A stretch of 64,000 nucleotides of DNA from Microbulbifer variabilis (GTDB taxonomy: Bacteria > Pseudomonadota > Gammaproteobacteria > Pseudomonadales > Cellvibrionaceae). Below, piece after piece: positions 9,480 to 17,461 of the stretch. Each line of letters begins with the position of its first letter. Positions within the stretch are counted from its first letter, which is position 1. The notes below the pieces were generated by a model. The model was not told the DNA's origin and ran no database searches. It was given only the letters and a program-made list of their open reading frames with translations. The stretch covers positions 95,712 to 159,711 of the forward strand of contig NZ_JAIVKI010000010.1 in NCBI RefSeq assembly GCF_020524905.1. Reading direction: 5' to 3'. The position numbers and the translations under genes are program-made.

Positions 9480-9925
9480 ATTTTTGCTCCATCGGCACAG
9501 CTCTTATGAGACACCATACTGTCCGCAACTTCCGGCGGTGTATAGCTTTCATCGTGTTTGGCCAATACCTGATCGGCACGCAGAACGCCACTGTGCATCA
9601 ACTGCCCAGTAATAACCGCAGCCTCCCCTTCAGCAAACAAGTCCGGCAGGATCTTATCGAACACCACCGCCAGTTCCGCCTCGCCATCGGTGATAACAAA
9701 CTGCACATCGAGACTGTCTTCCGAGCGCTGCACACTGCCTGGCACTACACAACCACCGGCACGAATGCGTTTCTCAAACGGTACTTCACCAGCGGCAAAG
9801 GCGCTGGGAGCGTAAAAATAATCCATATTTTCTCGCATCGCATAGGTGACAAAACCCACTGCGGCACTGGACAGGGCGACCAGAACAAGTACCAGGATCA
9901 GACGTTGCTTGCGTACGGGATGCAT
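9476..9925 (-). CDS. ccmE: Haem chaperone CcmE
   Basis: A periplasmic, membrane-anchored haem chaperone of 149 residues. The N-terminal transmembrane anchor is about residues 8-29. An OB-fold follows, with the covalent haem-binding His in VLAKHDESYTPPEV at about residue 124. The usual GG.V.PGSV block reads GGCVVPGSV, so an extra Cys replaces the common hydrophobic residue; this is a His-type CcmE, not a CXXXY type. It receives haem from CcmABCD and passes it to CcmF. Confidence 0.96.
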   Translation of the reverse strand: MHPVRKQRLILVLVLVALSSAAVGFVTYAMRENMDYFYAPSAFAAGEVPFEKRIRAGGCVVPGSVQRSEDSLDVQFVITDGEAELAVVFDKILPDLFAEGEAAVITGQLMHSGVLRADQVLAKHDESYTPPEVADSMVSHKSCADGAKI

Positions 9926-10016
9926 TGTTTAGTGAACTCCATAAATTTTGATCTTATCTGCCCGGCCGCAATAGCCACCGGACGAAAAATCCTATCGTTT
10001 ACTGCAAGGCCCAAAT

Positions 10017-10241
10017 CTATGCAGGCTCTTCCATATCCGTTTGTTGTGTTTTGGCCCTGCGGCGGCGCTGCGCGATACGCTGCTGGTTATGAAGTTCCCG
10101 TTGCAGGCGGCGTCGTGCCAAACTCGGGTAGAGAGCCAGTGCGGCGAGGGCTGCGAAAGTGGCAGCGAAGCAAACCCACACATAAATACCGTGGCCATCC
10201 ATCGCCAAAAACTCTGCAAAGTTGGCAAATTGAAACTGCAC
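10017..10241 (-). CDS. ccmD: Haem exporter protein CcmD
   Basis: A small single-pass membrane protein of 74 residues that helps release holo-CcmE from the CcmABC complex. The start MQFQFANFAEFLAMDGHGIYVW is typical, including the conserved DGHG.YVW segment. One transmembrane helix (about residues 20-40) follows, then an Arg/Gln-rich cytoplasmic tail (RRRLQRE, RRRRAK). It lies 1 bp after ccmC. A 91 bp gap separates it from ccmE. Confidence 0.92.
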   Translation of the reverse strand: MQFQFANFAEFLAMDGHGIYVWVCFAATFAALAALALYPSLARRRLQRELHNQQRIAQRRRRAKTQQTDMEEPA

Positions 10242-10242
10242 T

Positions 10243-10986
10243 TTACTTCTCCCCAGCCAATTCCTGTTGCACCCATTGCGTTTTCATCTCGCGGCGTAGT
10301 ATCAGGGCGCGAGTATGCGTAAGCAGGGTCCAGGCATAGGTACAATAGAAACCGGAAATCATTACCAGCAGCGGGTAAAACATGCTGGGGTCGATACTAC
10401 TGGACTCTGTCAGGCGGATTGTGGCCGGCTGATGCAAGGTAAACCACCAATCTACCGACTTGTAGATAATCGGAATATTCACCGTGCCCACCAGGGCTAA
10501 GAGTGCACTGGCCTTATCTGCCACCTGCTCGCGGCTGACCGCGTGGGACAAGGCCATCACACCGATATATAGGAACAGCAGGATCAGCATTGAGGTAATC
10601 CTGGCATCCCAAACCCAGTATGTACCCCAGGTCGGCTTACCCCAGACCGCGCCAGTAAAGAGGGATATAAAGGTGAGCACCGCGCCGATTGGAGCCGCAG
10701 CACGCATCACCGCGAAGGAGAGTTTCATCTTCCAGATAAGGCCTATGGCGCCGCTGATCGCCATAATGTAGTAGCCAGCCAGTGCCAAAAAGGCCGCCGG
10801 TACATGGATAAAGATAATGCGGTAACTATTGCCTTGCTTGGCATCCTCGGGCGCAAACCCCAGGCCCCACACCGACCCCGTCACCAGCAAAATAACACTG
10901 GCCAGTGCCAGCCAGGGCAACCACCCACTGGTTTTTTGATAGAACCAACGCGGTGAACCCAAACGGTGAAACCATTGCCAAGCCAA
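10243..10986 (-). CDS. ccmC: Haem exporter/presenter CcmC (TTG start)
   Basis: An inner-membrane protein that presents haem to CcmE. The WWD motif WGTYWVWDARITSM and the haem-ligand His regions (IIFIHVPAAF, WWFTLHQPAT) are intact, with six transmembrane segments. The family N-terminus (xWxWFHRLGSPRWFY) begins at a TTG codon at 10986, with a GGAGG ribosome site 5 nt upstream. An ATG frame opening at 11115 would overlap ccmB by over 100 bp and add unrelated residues. With the TTG start the protein has 247 residues, the normal CcmC length, and sits 13 bp after ccmB. Confidence 0.94.
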   Translation of the reverse strand: MAWQWFHRLGSPRWFYQKTSGWLPWLALASVILLVTGSVWGLGFAPEDAKQGNSYRIIFIHVPAAFLALAGYYIMAISGAIGLIWKMKLSFAVMRAAAPIGAVLTFISLFTGAVWGKPTWGTYWVWDARITSMLILLFLYIGVMALSHAVSREQVADKASALLALVGTVNIPIIYKSVDWWFTLHQPATIRLTESSSIDPSMFYPLLVMISGFYCTYAWTLLTHTRALILRREMKTQWVQQELAGEK

Positions 10987-10999
10987 GAAGACCTCCGAA

Positions 11000-11713
11000 T
11001 CAATTATCCAGGCTGATACGTATTGCCCCCGCAGCAGCCAGTGGTGCCAGTGCTGCGGCAGCGGCCAACAGAGCGGCCAGAATCGCCAGCTGCGCGCTAT
11101 AGGCATAGCCATCAATTGCCGCCTGCACCGCGCCGGTGCCGAAGATTAGCACGGGCACATACAGTGGCATAACAATTAGCGCCAGCAACAGTCCCGGGCG
11201 ACGCAGGGCCACTGTGAGCGCCGCGCCTATGGCGCCAATCAGGCTGAGGCTCGCAGTCCCCAGAAACAGCGACACAAATAGGCACAAATACCCCTCAGTG
11301 GGCAAATTCAACATCAACGCCAGTAGCGGAGATAAAAGAGCCAGCGGTAAGCCTGTTGCAATCCAGTGCACCAGAGATTTTGCCAATACGGCGAAATACA
11401 GGGGCTGGGGCAACAGGGCCAACTGCTCCAAAGTGCCATCTTCAAAATCCCCGCGGAACAAGCTTTCTTGGGATAGCATGGTGGCAAGTAGCGCCATTAC
11501 CCAGATCATACCTGGCGCCATTTTCGCCAACAGTTCGGGCTCTGGTCCCACACCTAAAGGCAAAAGAGCGAGGACCGTTACAAAAAATAATAGTGGGTTG
11601 GCAATATCTGCTCGCTTGCGCAATGCGAGGAGCATTTCAATCTTAAAAAGCGCCGCGAAACCAGGAGTTTCGCGAGCTCCAACAGCTTGTACTTGGACAT
11701 CAGTTAAAGACAT
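11000..11713 (-). CDS. ccmB: Haem exporter permease CcmB
   Basis: The membrane subunit (237 residues, six predicted helices) of the CcmAB ATP-driven complex that releases holo-CcmE. The family block LLFFVTVLALLPLGVGPEPELLAKMAPGMIWV is easy to recognise around residues 40-75, as is LFRGDFEDGTLEQLALLP. A GGGGGAG ribosome site lies just before the ATG, which overlaps the end of ccmA by 14 bp. Confidence 0.96.
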   Translation of the reverse strand: MSLTDVQVQAVGARETPGFAALFKIEMLLALRKRADIANPLLFFVTVLALLPLGVGPEPELLAKMAPGMIWVMALLATMLSQESLFRGDFEDGTLEQLALLPQPLYFAVLAKSLVHWIATGLPLALLSPLLALMLNLPTEGYLCLFVSLFLGTASLSLIGAIGAALTVALRRPGLLLALIVMPLYVPVLIFGTGAVQAAIDGYAYSAQLAILAALLAAAAALAPLAAAGAIRISLDN

Positions 11714-12374
11714 GCTCTCCCCCCATATCGCTAAAAGATTCCTCGACCAGAAAGTCAGACAGGTCGACGAAATTCAGCCCTGGCAGATTCAAAGGTTGGT
11801 GGGAGGTCAAAAGGAGGGATCCACCGTTCTCAAGGTGGTTAGCCATTTGTTTTTCCAATGCCGCAACACCGGCGACATCCAAAGCGGTCAGGGGCTCATC
11901 GAGAATCCACAAACAGGGCGACTGGGGAAGAAATAGTCGCGCCAGCGCCACACGACGGTTCTGGCCCGCCGATAAGCTGTTGCACAGGGATCCCTCAAAT
12001 CCGAAAAGATCTAGCCTATCCAGAGCCTCCATCGCAGAGGCCTCTGTAGCCCCATACCAAGTAAGGTTCTCCAGAGGAGTAAGGCCTCCCCGTACCCCGC
12101 CGCGATGACCGACGTACAACAGAGATTCGCGCATAGAACGCAAACCTCTAGGGAAGGGTTTATCGCGCCAGAGGATCTCTCCACTGAAGTCACTGGTACT
12201 GCCAATCAAAGTGCGCAGCAGTGTGGTCTTGCCCGCACCATTGCTTCCTTTTATCTGAATTGCCCCGCCGGCATTCAGTGAGAAATCAAGGCCCTCAAAC
12301 AAGCGCCGGCCATCTCGCTCACAGGCGAGGTCGCGCACTTGCAATACAACTGGGGACTTGGTAGTCACAGACAT
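11700..12374 (-). CDS. ccmA: Haem exporter ATP-binding protein CcmA
   Basis: The ABC ATPase (224 residues) of the CcmAB complex and first gene of the ccm operon. The Walker A motif GSNGAGKTTLLRTL, the ABC signature LSAGQNRRVALARL and the Walker B LWILDEPLTALD are all present. The sequence is short, as usual for CcmA. A -10 element with perfect consensus lies about 40 bp upstream of the start (12413-12418). Confidence 0.96.
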   Translation of the reverse strand: MSVTTKSPVVLQVRDLACERDGRRLFEGLDFSLNAGGAIQIKGSNGAGKTTLLRTLIGSTSDFSGEILWRDKPFPRGLRSMRESLLYVGHRGGVRGGLTPLENLTWYGATEASAMEALDRLDLFGFEGSLCNSLSAGQNRRVALARLFLPQSPCLWILDEPLTALDVAGVAALEKQMANHLENGGSLLLTSHQPLNLPGLNFVDLSDFLVEESFSDMGGEHVFN

Positions 12375-12412
12375 TGCTTGGATAAAACCACTCTGACGAA
12401 AATCTGAACGGC

Positions 12413-12418
12413 ATTATA
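12413..12418 (-). promoter_or_regulatory. Candidate -10 box of the ccm operon
   Basis: On the minus strand a perfect TATAAT lies 39 bp before the ccmA start. The region 16-17 bp further upstream (ATGCAA) is a poor -35 match, so an activator may be needed. The placement is inferred; no transcription data are available. Confidence 0.45.
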
Positions 12419-12688
12419 CCGGCACTTGTGCTAATTGCATGATATTCAACACCCCCGATCTCTTCTAAATTGATCTCAAACAAGAATTTTCGGGAATTCA
12501 GCGGGTTTTTGTACGCCAGTATTGGCCCCATGCCCAAGCTCTGATATTTTCCTGAGGGTCGTGAGTTGGTACCCAGTTCCTAACCCCGTATGGATTCGGG
12601 GAAACTCTGTAGTCGACATCAACAGAAACCTTTGATGTAACTCGGTGTTGAATGCAAACACCTTACCTGCCTGTAAGGACGCACAATA
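12419..12688. other. Intergenic region between divergent ccmA and 2OG oxygenase
   Basis: No convincing ORF is seen on either strand. It presumably holds the promoters of the ccm operon and of the 2OG oxygenase. A GTAAGGA ribosome site lies just before the oxygenase ATG. Confidence 0.6.
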
Positions 12689-13396
12689 ATGACTAGCCTT
12701 GCTGTGGACGCCCGTCGCTGGCTCGATACCAGCGCCATGAGCCGTGAAGATACCCTGATCAATCGCCAACCCTTCCCATTTTTTGTTGCCCGCGACGTTT
12801 TAACCACAGAGATGATGCCCTCATTTCTGAAGGACTTTCCCCAGCTTAAAGGAGCCGGCTACCTACCCTATGAAAAGCACGAGTGTGGCGATTCCATCAA
12901 TACCCTGATTGAAGAGTTTACCCATCCAGAATTCGCCGATGCCATTGGGAAGAACCTGGGTATAGAAAAACTCTCCCAATACCCAACTTATGTCTCCATC
13001 AGCCGCTCCTTGAAAAAACGTCACGGCAGAATTCATACCGACGGAAAATCGAAAATAGCCACTGCCCTGCTCTACCTCAATCCAGAGTGGACGCTTGATG
13101 GCAATGGCTGCCTGCGTTTTCTAAAGCGCATTGATGACTTTGAAGATACCGTCGCTCCAGAAATTCCCCCTTCCTATGGAACACTCGCCGCCTTTAAGCG
13201 TGCGGATAACTCCTTCCATGGGCACCTACCCTTTGAAGGCCAGCGCCTGGTTATCCAGGTTGCCTGGCTAGTAAGCACTGCCGACAAGGAACGCAAGGCT
13301 AAACGAGGAAAGTTTTCTTACAAGCTAAAGCAATTGATGAGCTGGATTGGCGGTAAAAAGAAAGAAGATAAGGAAGATACCATCACGCAAATGTGA
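12689..13396 (+). CDS. 2-oxoglutarate/Fe(II)-dependent oxygenase family protein
   Basis: A 235-residue protein with the Fe(II)-2OG dioxygenase (prolyl-4-hydroxylase-like) core. The metal triad is visible as H-T-D in GRIHTDGKSK (about residues 115-117) and the distal His in NSFHGHLPFEG. The 2OG-binding Arg follows in GQRLVIQVAW. The C-terminal about 30 residues are Lys-rich (KERKAKRGKF, GGKKKEDKED) and may be a nucleic-acid or membrane-contact tail. Similar proteins sit in polysaccharide or peptide modification loci, but no such partner is adjacent. Substrate unknown. Confidence 0.8.
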   Translation: MTSLAVDARRWLDTSAMSREDTLINRQPFPFFVARDVLTTEMMPSFLKDFPQLKGAGYLPYEKHECGDSINTLIEEFTHPEFADAIGKNLGIEKLSQYPTYVSISRSLKKRHGRIHTDGKSKIATALLYLNPEWTLDGNGCLRFLKRIDDFEDTVAPEIPPSYGTLAAFKRADNSFHGHLPFEGQRLVIQVAWLVSTADKERKAKRGKFSYKLKQLMSWIGGKKKEDKEDTITQM

Positions 13397-13833
13397 ATTT
13401 TGCTAGTCTTTGAATATTGGCCTAAAAATTCAGGTCGCTTGTAAATCATATATTGCACCGGCCATTGGCTGGTGCAGCTCCTCCTGCCCCATCGACCACT
13501 TATTATTCTTAGGTTTCTCAAAAAGTTAATACATAAGAGAATTTGGGGAACCCAGAGCTTTTAAAATTTCTATAGAGAATGCCATCTGAGGTACTGCCAT
13601 CATTCAAATAAGTAATTGGCAGATTTACGGTATGAGAGTCAAAGAAATACTGACAAAACTGGCTTTGCTCTATTCATCCCACTCCAACATAAATATATCG
13701 AGCGCTGCGAATATTTGGAAAAAGAAGCTATAGATTTGGCTGTGCGGTGTACCCCAGCTGACACCTTTAAATTATCTGCATCAACCCGGCGGGCACCGCA
13801 CTATCCTAAGACTATTGGTTATTTATTTTGGAA
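13397..13833. other. Intergenic, no supported gene
   Basis: Short ORFs here have no family resemblance and no ribosome sites. A GCACC/GGTGC stem-loop at about 13454-13474 follows the oxygenase gene but lacks a T-run. Confidence 0.5.
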
Positions 13834-14016
13834 CTAGGCATCAAAGTCGTAATCCATTAATTCGCGACTTAAGCGTCTTTCCTCCAACTTATCCTCTACC
13901 ATACGACGCGCATCGCGAGGTGGCTGGGAGGTGGCTTGCTTTAGCACTTCTGTTGCAATTTGTGGAATATCCACATTATCAAAAACCATGTGCTTTTCGT
14001 TTACGTTAACGCCCAT
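13834..14016 (-). CDS. Small PA3496-like protein
   Basis: A 60-residue protein read from the ATG at 14016, which has a GGAG ribosome site 6 nt upstream; an in-frame ATG at 14028 is less well placed. The C-terminal half is highly charged: DARRMVEDKLEERRLSREL followed by the acidic tail MDYDFDA. This arrangement (DARR.IE..LE.R.L...L.DY) resembles the small PA3496 family of putative envelope-integrity proteins in gammaproteobacteria. The resemblance is from memory, so function is not assigned. Confidence 0.6.
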   Translation of the reverse strand: MGVNVNEKHMVFDNVDIPQIATEVLKQATSQPPRDARRMVEDKLEERRLSRELMDYDFDA

Positions 14017-14391
14017 ACGAAACTCCATAATCTTGATCCGTGAAAGCAGAAATATCCTTATCGCACTTTACGGTGCAGTGGCAGATTAGCGATGCCAAAC
14101 AATCCTGGTCAAGCAGAAATTTACAAGGGAACTGTGACAGATTTACTGCAGCCTGTTAGAAAATTTTGCCAAGCAAAAACATCCCAGAATTACCCAGCTC
14201 AGAGTTATATATCTAACCGTATTCAAGGAAAAAATCAGGAAGAGTTGCCGAAAAGGAATGAATAGAGAAATAGCGGGAAAAGCAGTAACTCTGTAAGTGC
14301 CATGTTACTTCAGGTGACAAGAGACAATGCTTATGGAAACCTATAAAAAAAAGAGGGAAGCCCTAGAGATTGCCAGAAGCTAAAACACGAC
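14017..14391. other. Intergenic, upstream of tRNA-Arg
   Basis: AT-rich DNA without a supported ORF on either strand. It ends in the tRNA-Arg promoter. Confidence 0.5.
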
Positions 14392-14420
14392 ATGACATTT
14401 GTTGCTGTAACGGATAGAAT
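14392..14420 (+). promoter_or_regulatory. Promoter of tRNA-Arg
   Basis: A -35 box ATGACA (14392-14397) and a -10 box TAGAAT (14415-14420) are separated by exactly 17 bp. Each is one mismatch from sigma-70 consensus. They sit 28 bp before the mature tRNA 5' end. Confidence 0.75.
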
Positions 14421-14448
14421 GGCCGCCCTTCGCAGCTATCTGCAACCT

Positions 14449-14524
14449 GCCCCCGTCGGTTAACAGGATAAACCACGGACCTCCTAAGTCCGGACTGGTG
14501 GTTCGAGTCCACCCGGGGGCGCCA
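14449..14524 (+). tRNA. tRNA-Arg (anticodon CCU)
   Basis: A 76-nt cloverleaf including encoded CCA. The acceptor GCCCCCG pairs with CGGGGGC. The D-stem is GGTT/AACC. The anticodon stem CGGAC/GTCCG encloses the loop CTCCTAA (anticodon CCT). The variable loop is 4 nt. The T-arm is GGTGG-TTCGAGT-CCACC. It reads AGG codons. tRNA-Arg(CCU) genes are frequent integration sites, and the accessory stretch starts right after it, but no repeated 3' end was found downstream. Confidence 0.97.
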
Positions 14525-14571
14525 TTGATAACTCCCCTTCCACTACTATGCCCTTAGGTGTTTCTACCGGC

Positions 14572-14709
14572 TCATAAAATAAGCGCTTTTGCCGAGTGCA
14601 TAAATAGCGCTAGAAAAAGTCCCGCCAAAAGAAGCCCACCCCAAACCATTCTGGCCGAGCGGTTAATATTCCTGCCCCGCTTCGCATGATCCCTCGCCAA
14701 TTTCGCCAT
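14572..14709 (-). CDS. Small membrane protein, 45 residues
   Basis: Not recognised. An ATG at 14709 has a strong AGGGAG ribosome site 7 nt upstream. It opens a 45-codon frame with a basic, Arg/Lys-rich N-terminus (MAKLARDHAKRGRNINRSAR). A single hydrophobic helix follows (MVWGGLLLAGLFLALFM), then a short polar tail. The positive-inside rule places the N-terminus in the cytoplasm. It stands alone between tRNA-Arg and the HdeA-like gene. Confidence 0.6.
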   Translation of the reverse strand: MAKLARDHAKRGRNINRSARMVWGGLLLAGLFLALFMHSAKALIL

Positions 14710-14807
14710 AACTCAACTCCCTTTAATTCGCGCTATCGGGCAACAATAGCAGTTTCACTCCCAGCAGTATAAAAAATCAACACAACGCAAAGAGATTTAC
14801 CTGAGCC

Positions 14808-14840
14808 CCAAAACAAACAAAGCCCGAGCTAAGCCGGGCT
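14808..14840 (-). terminator. Rho-independent terminator of the HdeA-like gene
   Basis: On the minus strand AGCCCGGCTTAGCTCGGGCT forms a GC-rich stem (14821-14840) followed by a T-rich tract (TTTGTTTGTTTT). It lies 28 bp past the stop of the HdeA-like gene. Confidence 0.8.
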
Positions 14841-14867
14841 CTGTCTATTCTGTTTAATCCAAGGCGG

Positions 14868-15434
14868 CTAGTGCTTCTGTTTTTGCTGTTGCATATTATT
14901 AGTACCATTTCCGTCATTAGTACTATTGGAGCCATTGGAGCCATTGGAGCCATTGGAGCCATTGGAGCCATTGGAGCCATTGGAGCCATTGGAGCCATTG
15001 GAGCCATTGGAGCCATTGGAGCCATTGGAGCCATTGGAGCCATTAGTAGTATCACCGGCATTATTCGTACCACTACCACCCTGCATATTCATCATTTTGT
15101 CGGACTTGTCCTTGCCGTGATGACGCCCTATTTTGTGCCACTCATCCTTAAACTTCGCCCAAAAGGACTCCTTAGGCGCTTTGGTACAAGCGGTAATGAT
15201 CATCGGTGTCACCTTTTCAGTGCCATCGATATCCAACATATCGCCCTCTTCTTGACCACGCTTTGAATAAGCCGCAGCCCAGTAAACAGCTTTTGGCTTG
15301 AACTCATCATCAATGGCCAAAAAATCTGCACAGGTCCAGTCTTTTGCCGGCTTCTTGGGATGTTTATCCGCCAAGGCAGCAGAAGCAGCAAGACTGGCAA
15401 TTACCAAAGGAAGGATGTAATGCGTGCTTTTCAC
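14868..15434 (-). CDS. HdeA-like periplasmic protein with tandem NGS tail
   Basis: A 188-residue exported protein starting at GTG 15434, with a GGAG ribosome site 8 nt upstream. A signal peptide (residues 1-22, ending ASAALA) precedes an HdeA/HdeB-like acid-chaperone domain (about 30-90). Both conserved cysteines are present, in WTCADFLAID and IITACTKAP, and form the family disulfide. A charged linker (HHGKDKSDK) then leads to 13 exact NGS triplets, then NSTNDGNGTNN and a Gln/Lys end. Typical HdeA is about 90-110 residues, so the tail is an addition. The core probably binds unfolded periplasmic proteins; the role of the tail is unknown. Confidence 0.75.
   Translation of the reverse strand: MKSTHYILPLVIASLAASAALADKHPKKPAKDWTCADFLAIDDEFKPKAVYWAAAYSKRGQEEGDMLDIDGTEKVTPMIITACTKAPKESFWAKFKDEWHKIGRHHGKDKSDKMMNMQGGSGTNNAGDTTNGSNGSNGSNGSNGSNGSNGSNGSNGSNGSNGSNGSNGSNSTNDGNGTNNMQQQKQKH
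14928..15044. repeat. 13 tandem copies of a 9-bp unit
   Basis: The unit GGAGCCATT (plus strand), AATGGCTCC on the coding strand, repeats 13 times without a mismatch. It encodes (Asn-Gly-Ser)13. Slippage changes the tail length in steps of three residues without breaking the frame. Degenerate units flank it (AGTACTATT, AGTACCATT). Confidence 0.97.
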
Positions 15435-15762
15435 AATAAGATCTCCAAGGTTTCCAGGGGCATTACCCCGTGAATTGACTGCAGGTAATATGCAATCCGC
15501 TCGCTTCCCAGGAGCTAGCGAAACAAGACCAGCTGGTCACTCAAAAGAACTTATGGCTAGGTGCGACATTGCTAGACGAATCAAGCTACCAGCCAATACA
15601 CAAACCGGCCTTCACTCAGCTCCATGACAGCGGAGACACTAGTCAGAGTCCCGTCAAAAGACTACCTGACCCAATGAAAGAATAGACGTATTTTTCATTT
15701 TTGGCGTGTTTTTCAAAATACTAATATTCCAGTCTAACTAACCATCTCCTTTCTTCTATCTC
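15435..15762. other. Intergenic, no supported gene
   Basis: Only unsupported short ORFs are seen. It probably holds the promoter of the HdeA-like gene. Confidence 0.5.
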
Positions 15763-16443
15763 CTATCTCTTGGCTACCTCTGCCATCCCCCAATCCTTGT
15801 TCTCATTTTCACACCCAAACAAAGAGATACCGATCCAGATAAACCAGCCTATCTGACTAATCCCAAATATTTCTTTAAAGATTTCATTAGGATAAATAGT
15901 AGCAACGCCTGCAATTCCAACGAGCATGCCAAACAAGTTCAGATATTTTGAAAAGACTCCCGCCTGCAAGGCCCCAATACTAACCAGCAGCACCCAAAGC
16001 CCACCGACCAATTCATTGCCCCCTCCCAGGCTTTCAACCATAAGATAAATAATTCCCCAGGCATCAAAGGCCTTCTCCAGATTGACCTCCATTAGGCCAA
16101 TGGCATAGGCAAGACCAATATTTGCGATCATGCCGCTGGCAATAACAAGCCCAACCCAGATTGCCCCAAACAAAGAGCCTACGGCGATTATCCCCTCACT
16201 GCCTTCTTTTAACCTCTGATACAAACCAACAACCAGAAAACTGAGAAAAGCGCCAAAAACCAGATATATCAAGATGTAAATAACATTAAAGGAAAACTGA
16301 TTTTCAGCCAGGAAAACCATTTTTTCAGCGGGGCTACCATCAGAAGGATATGACCAAAAAGCACCAAAGAAAATAAAGGCGATAAAATACAATAACGCCA
16401 TACATATTGCTGAAAGGCCAGCGGTTCTATTCAGAATTTTCAT
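15763..16443 (-). CDS. Integral membrane protein, DUF4386-like
   Basis: A 226-residue protein with about six to seven hydrophobic segments (for example residues 8-30, 52-75, 85-108, 146-163 and 172-185) and a short polar C-terminus (ENENKDWGMAEVAKR). The start KILNRTAGLSAICMALLYFIAF resembles DUF4386 proteins, which begin with a similar ARIAGL-type segment. A GGGAG ribosome site is 5 nt before the ATG. No catalytic motif is visible and no partner gene adjoins it. Function unknown. Confidence 0.6.
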   Translation of the reverse strand: MKILNRTAGLSAICMALLYFIAFIFFGAFWSYPSDGSPAEKMVFLAENQFSFNVIYILIYLVFGAFLSFLVVGLYQRLKEGSEGIIAVGSLFGAIWVGLVIASGMIANIGLAYAIGLMEVNLEKAFDAWGIIYLMVESLGGGNELVGGLWVLLVSIGALQAGVFSKYLNLFGMLVGIAGVATIYPNEIFKEIFGISQIGWFIWIGISLFGCENENKDWGMAEVAKR

Positions 16444-17212
16444 TTAATCTCCCTACCTCATAAGTTAAAAATTTTTTATACACAACTTGACCTAAAGCAA
16501 CATCAAGCCAGGAAATTTGGAACTGCAATTATGACTCTTAAACGACCTTACCAATCAACATTCCGCCTTATCAACTGGTCTGACTAACGCAGGAATTAGC
16601 AATTAACTTTATAAAAACACTAAAAACCTCCCCGACTGCCATTCATGCACAACGGAGAAGCTATCGCGAACACTGGATTATTAATTGAATGAGGCAAGAA
16701 GTCCTAACTGTTTACGAGCTCCAATCAATTTTTCATAACTCGGCCGGAAAAGCTGACCATTAACGTAAGGATCTCTTTGAAAAGCGAAAGCTACTTATGA
16801 TGACCGGCCAATTTATGCAGCTTCAGCCCTGCAACAGGAAATCTTCAAGGACATCTATATATTACAGCAGTGTCTCTATAGCCCCCCTAAGCCTCATAAT
16901 TGCCAGCATTCAGAGTAATATCCGCCTAAAAAATCGCCCACTTTTTCTTTATTTTTGCACTATATAAATCAGTGGATTAAGTGTGTACCTTTGGCGCATG
17001 AAATTACTGCCGTGCAGTAAGCCATACGATGAGTTCCTCCGCCAGTAAAAGTGGATTAGTCTTAATCACGCACTCAACTATCTCGGAATGCTCTTGTGCA
17101 GGCACGGGATGAAATAGCACAAAGCTATAATGTGAGAATGTAAACAATTCGTTACGCTACGTTTCAATATGCCCTTAGTAGAGGCGTCAAGCATAACCTT
17201 ATGGAGATTGCT
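16444..17212. other. Long non-coding stretch with a perfect 7-bp dyad
   Basis: No ORF could be supported over 0.75 kb. A perfect inverted repeat TTACTGC-CGT-GCAGTAA is at about 17003-17019. The upstream region of the small lipoprotein is at the end. Confidence 0.4.
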
Positions 17213-17461
17213 ATGATGAAATGTTTGAGGCTAGCCACCCTTACCTTGATGGTGTCTCTGTCGGGATGCTCCACAGAAAATTCAGAGGACACAAGCCCTG
17301 ACGACTCCGTAGGCTCCAACAAGGATGAACATGGATGCATAGCTTCGGCTGGCTACCGTTGGTGCGCCAAAACGAAAGCATGCGAACGCCCATGGGAATT
17401 GGCAGAAAAGGTCGAATTTCCTAATACTTCGGATAATTTTGAGAAATATTGTGGGAAATAG
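17213..17461 (+). CDS. Small Cys-rich lipoprotein
   Basis: An 82-residue exported protein. The ATG at 17213 has a GGAG ribosome site 6 nt upstream and is preferred over the in-frame ATG at 17201. The signal peptide ends in a lipobox LSGC (Cys about residue 19). A Ser/Asp-rich linker follows, then a compact domain with HGCIASAGYRWCAKTKACERPWE and a final YCGK. The SAGY.WC...C.RPWE pattern is one I associate with small uncharacterised domains, often next to inhibitor-like modules. Disulfide-bonded and periplasmic by inference. Confidence 0.65.
   Translation: MMKCLRLATLTLMVSLSGCSTENSEDTSPDDSVGSNKDEHGCIASAGYRWCAKTKACERPWELAEKVEFPNTSDNFEKYCGK

Noticed and set aside
13616..13837. 73-codon plus-strand ORF after the oxygenase gene
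   Set aside because: No ribosome site or family pattern; chance ORF in intergenic DNA.
14928..15044. Possible CRISPR-like array
   Set aside because: Units of 9 bp without spacers; an in-frame microsatellite inside a coding sequence.
14871..15266. Plus-strand frames with GAIGAIG and EPLEPL repeats, and a minus-strand MAPMAP frame
   Set aside because: They are other-frame shadows of the 9-bp tandem repeat inside the HdeA-like gene. They lack ribosome sites and cover a real signal-peptide gene.
17003..17019. Perfect TTACTGC-CGT-GCAGTAA dyad as an integron attC or attachment site
   Set aside because: No integrase, no second copy and no flanking cassette structure.
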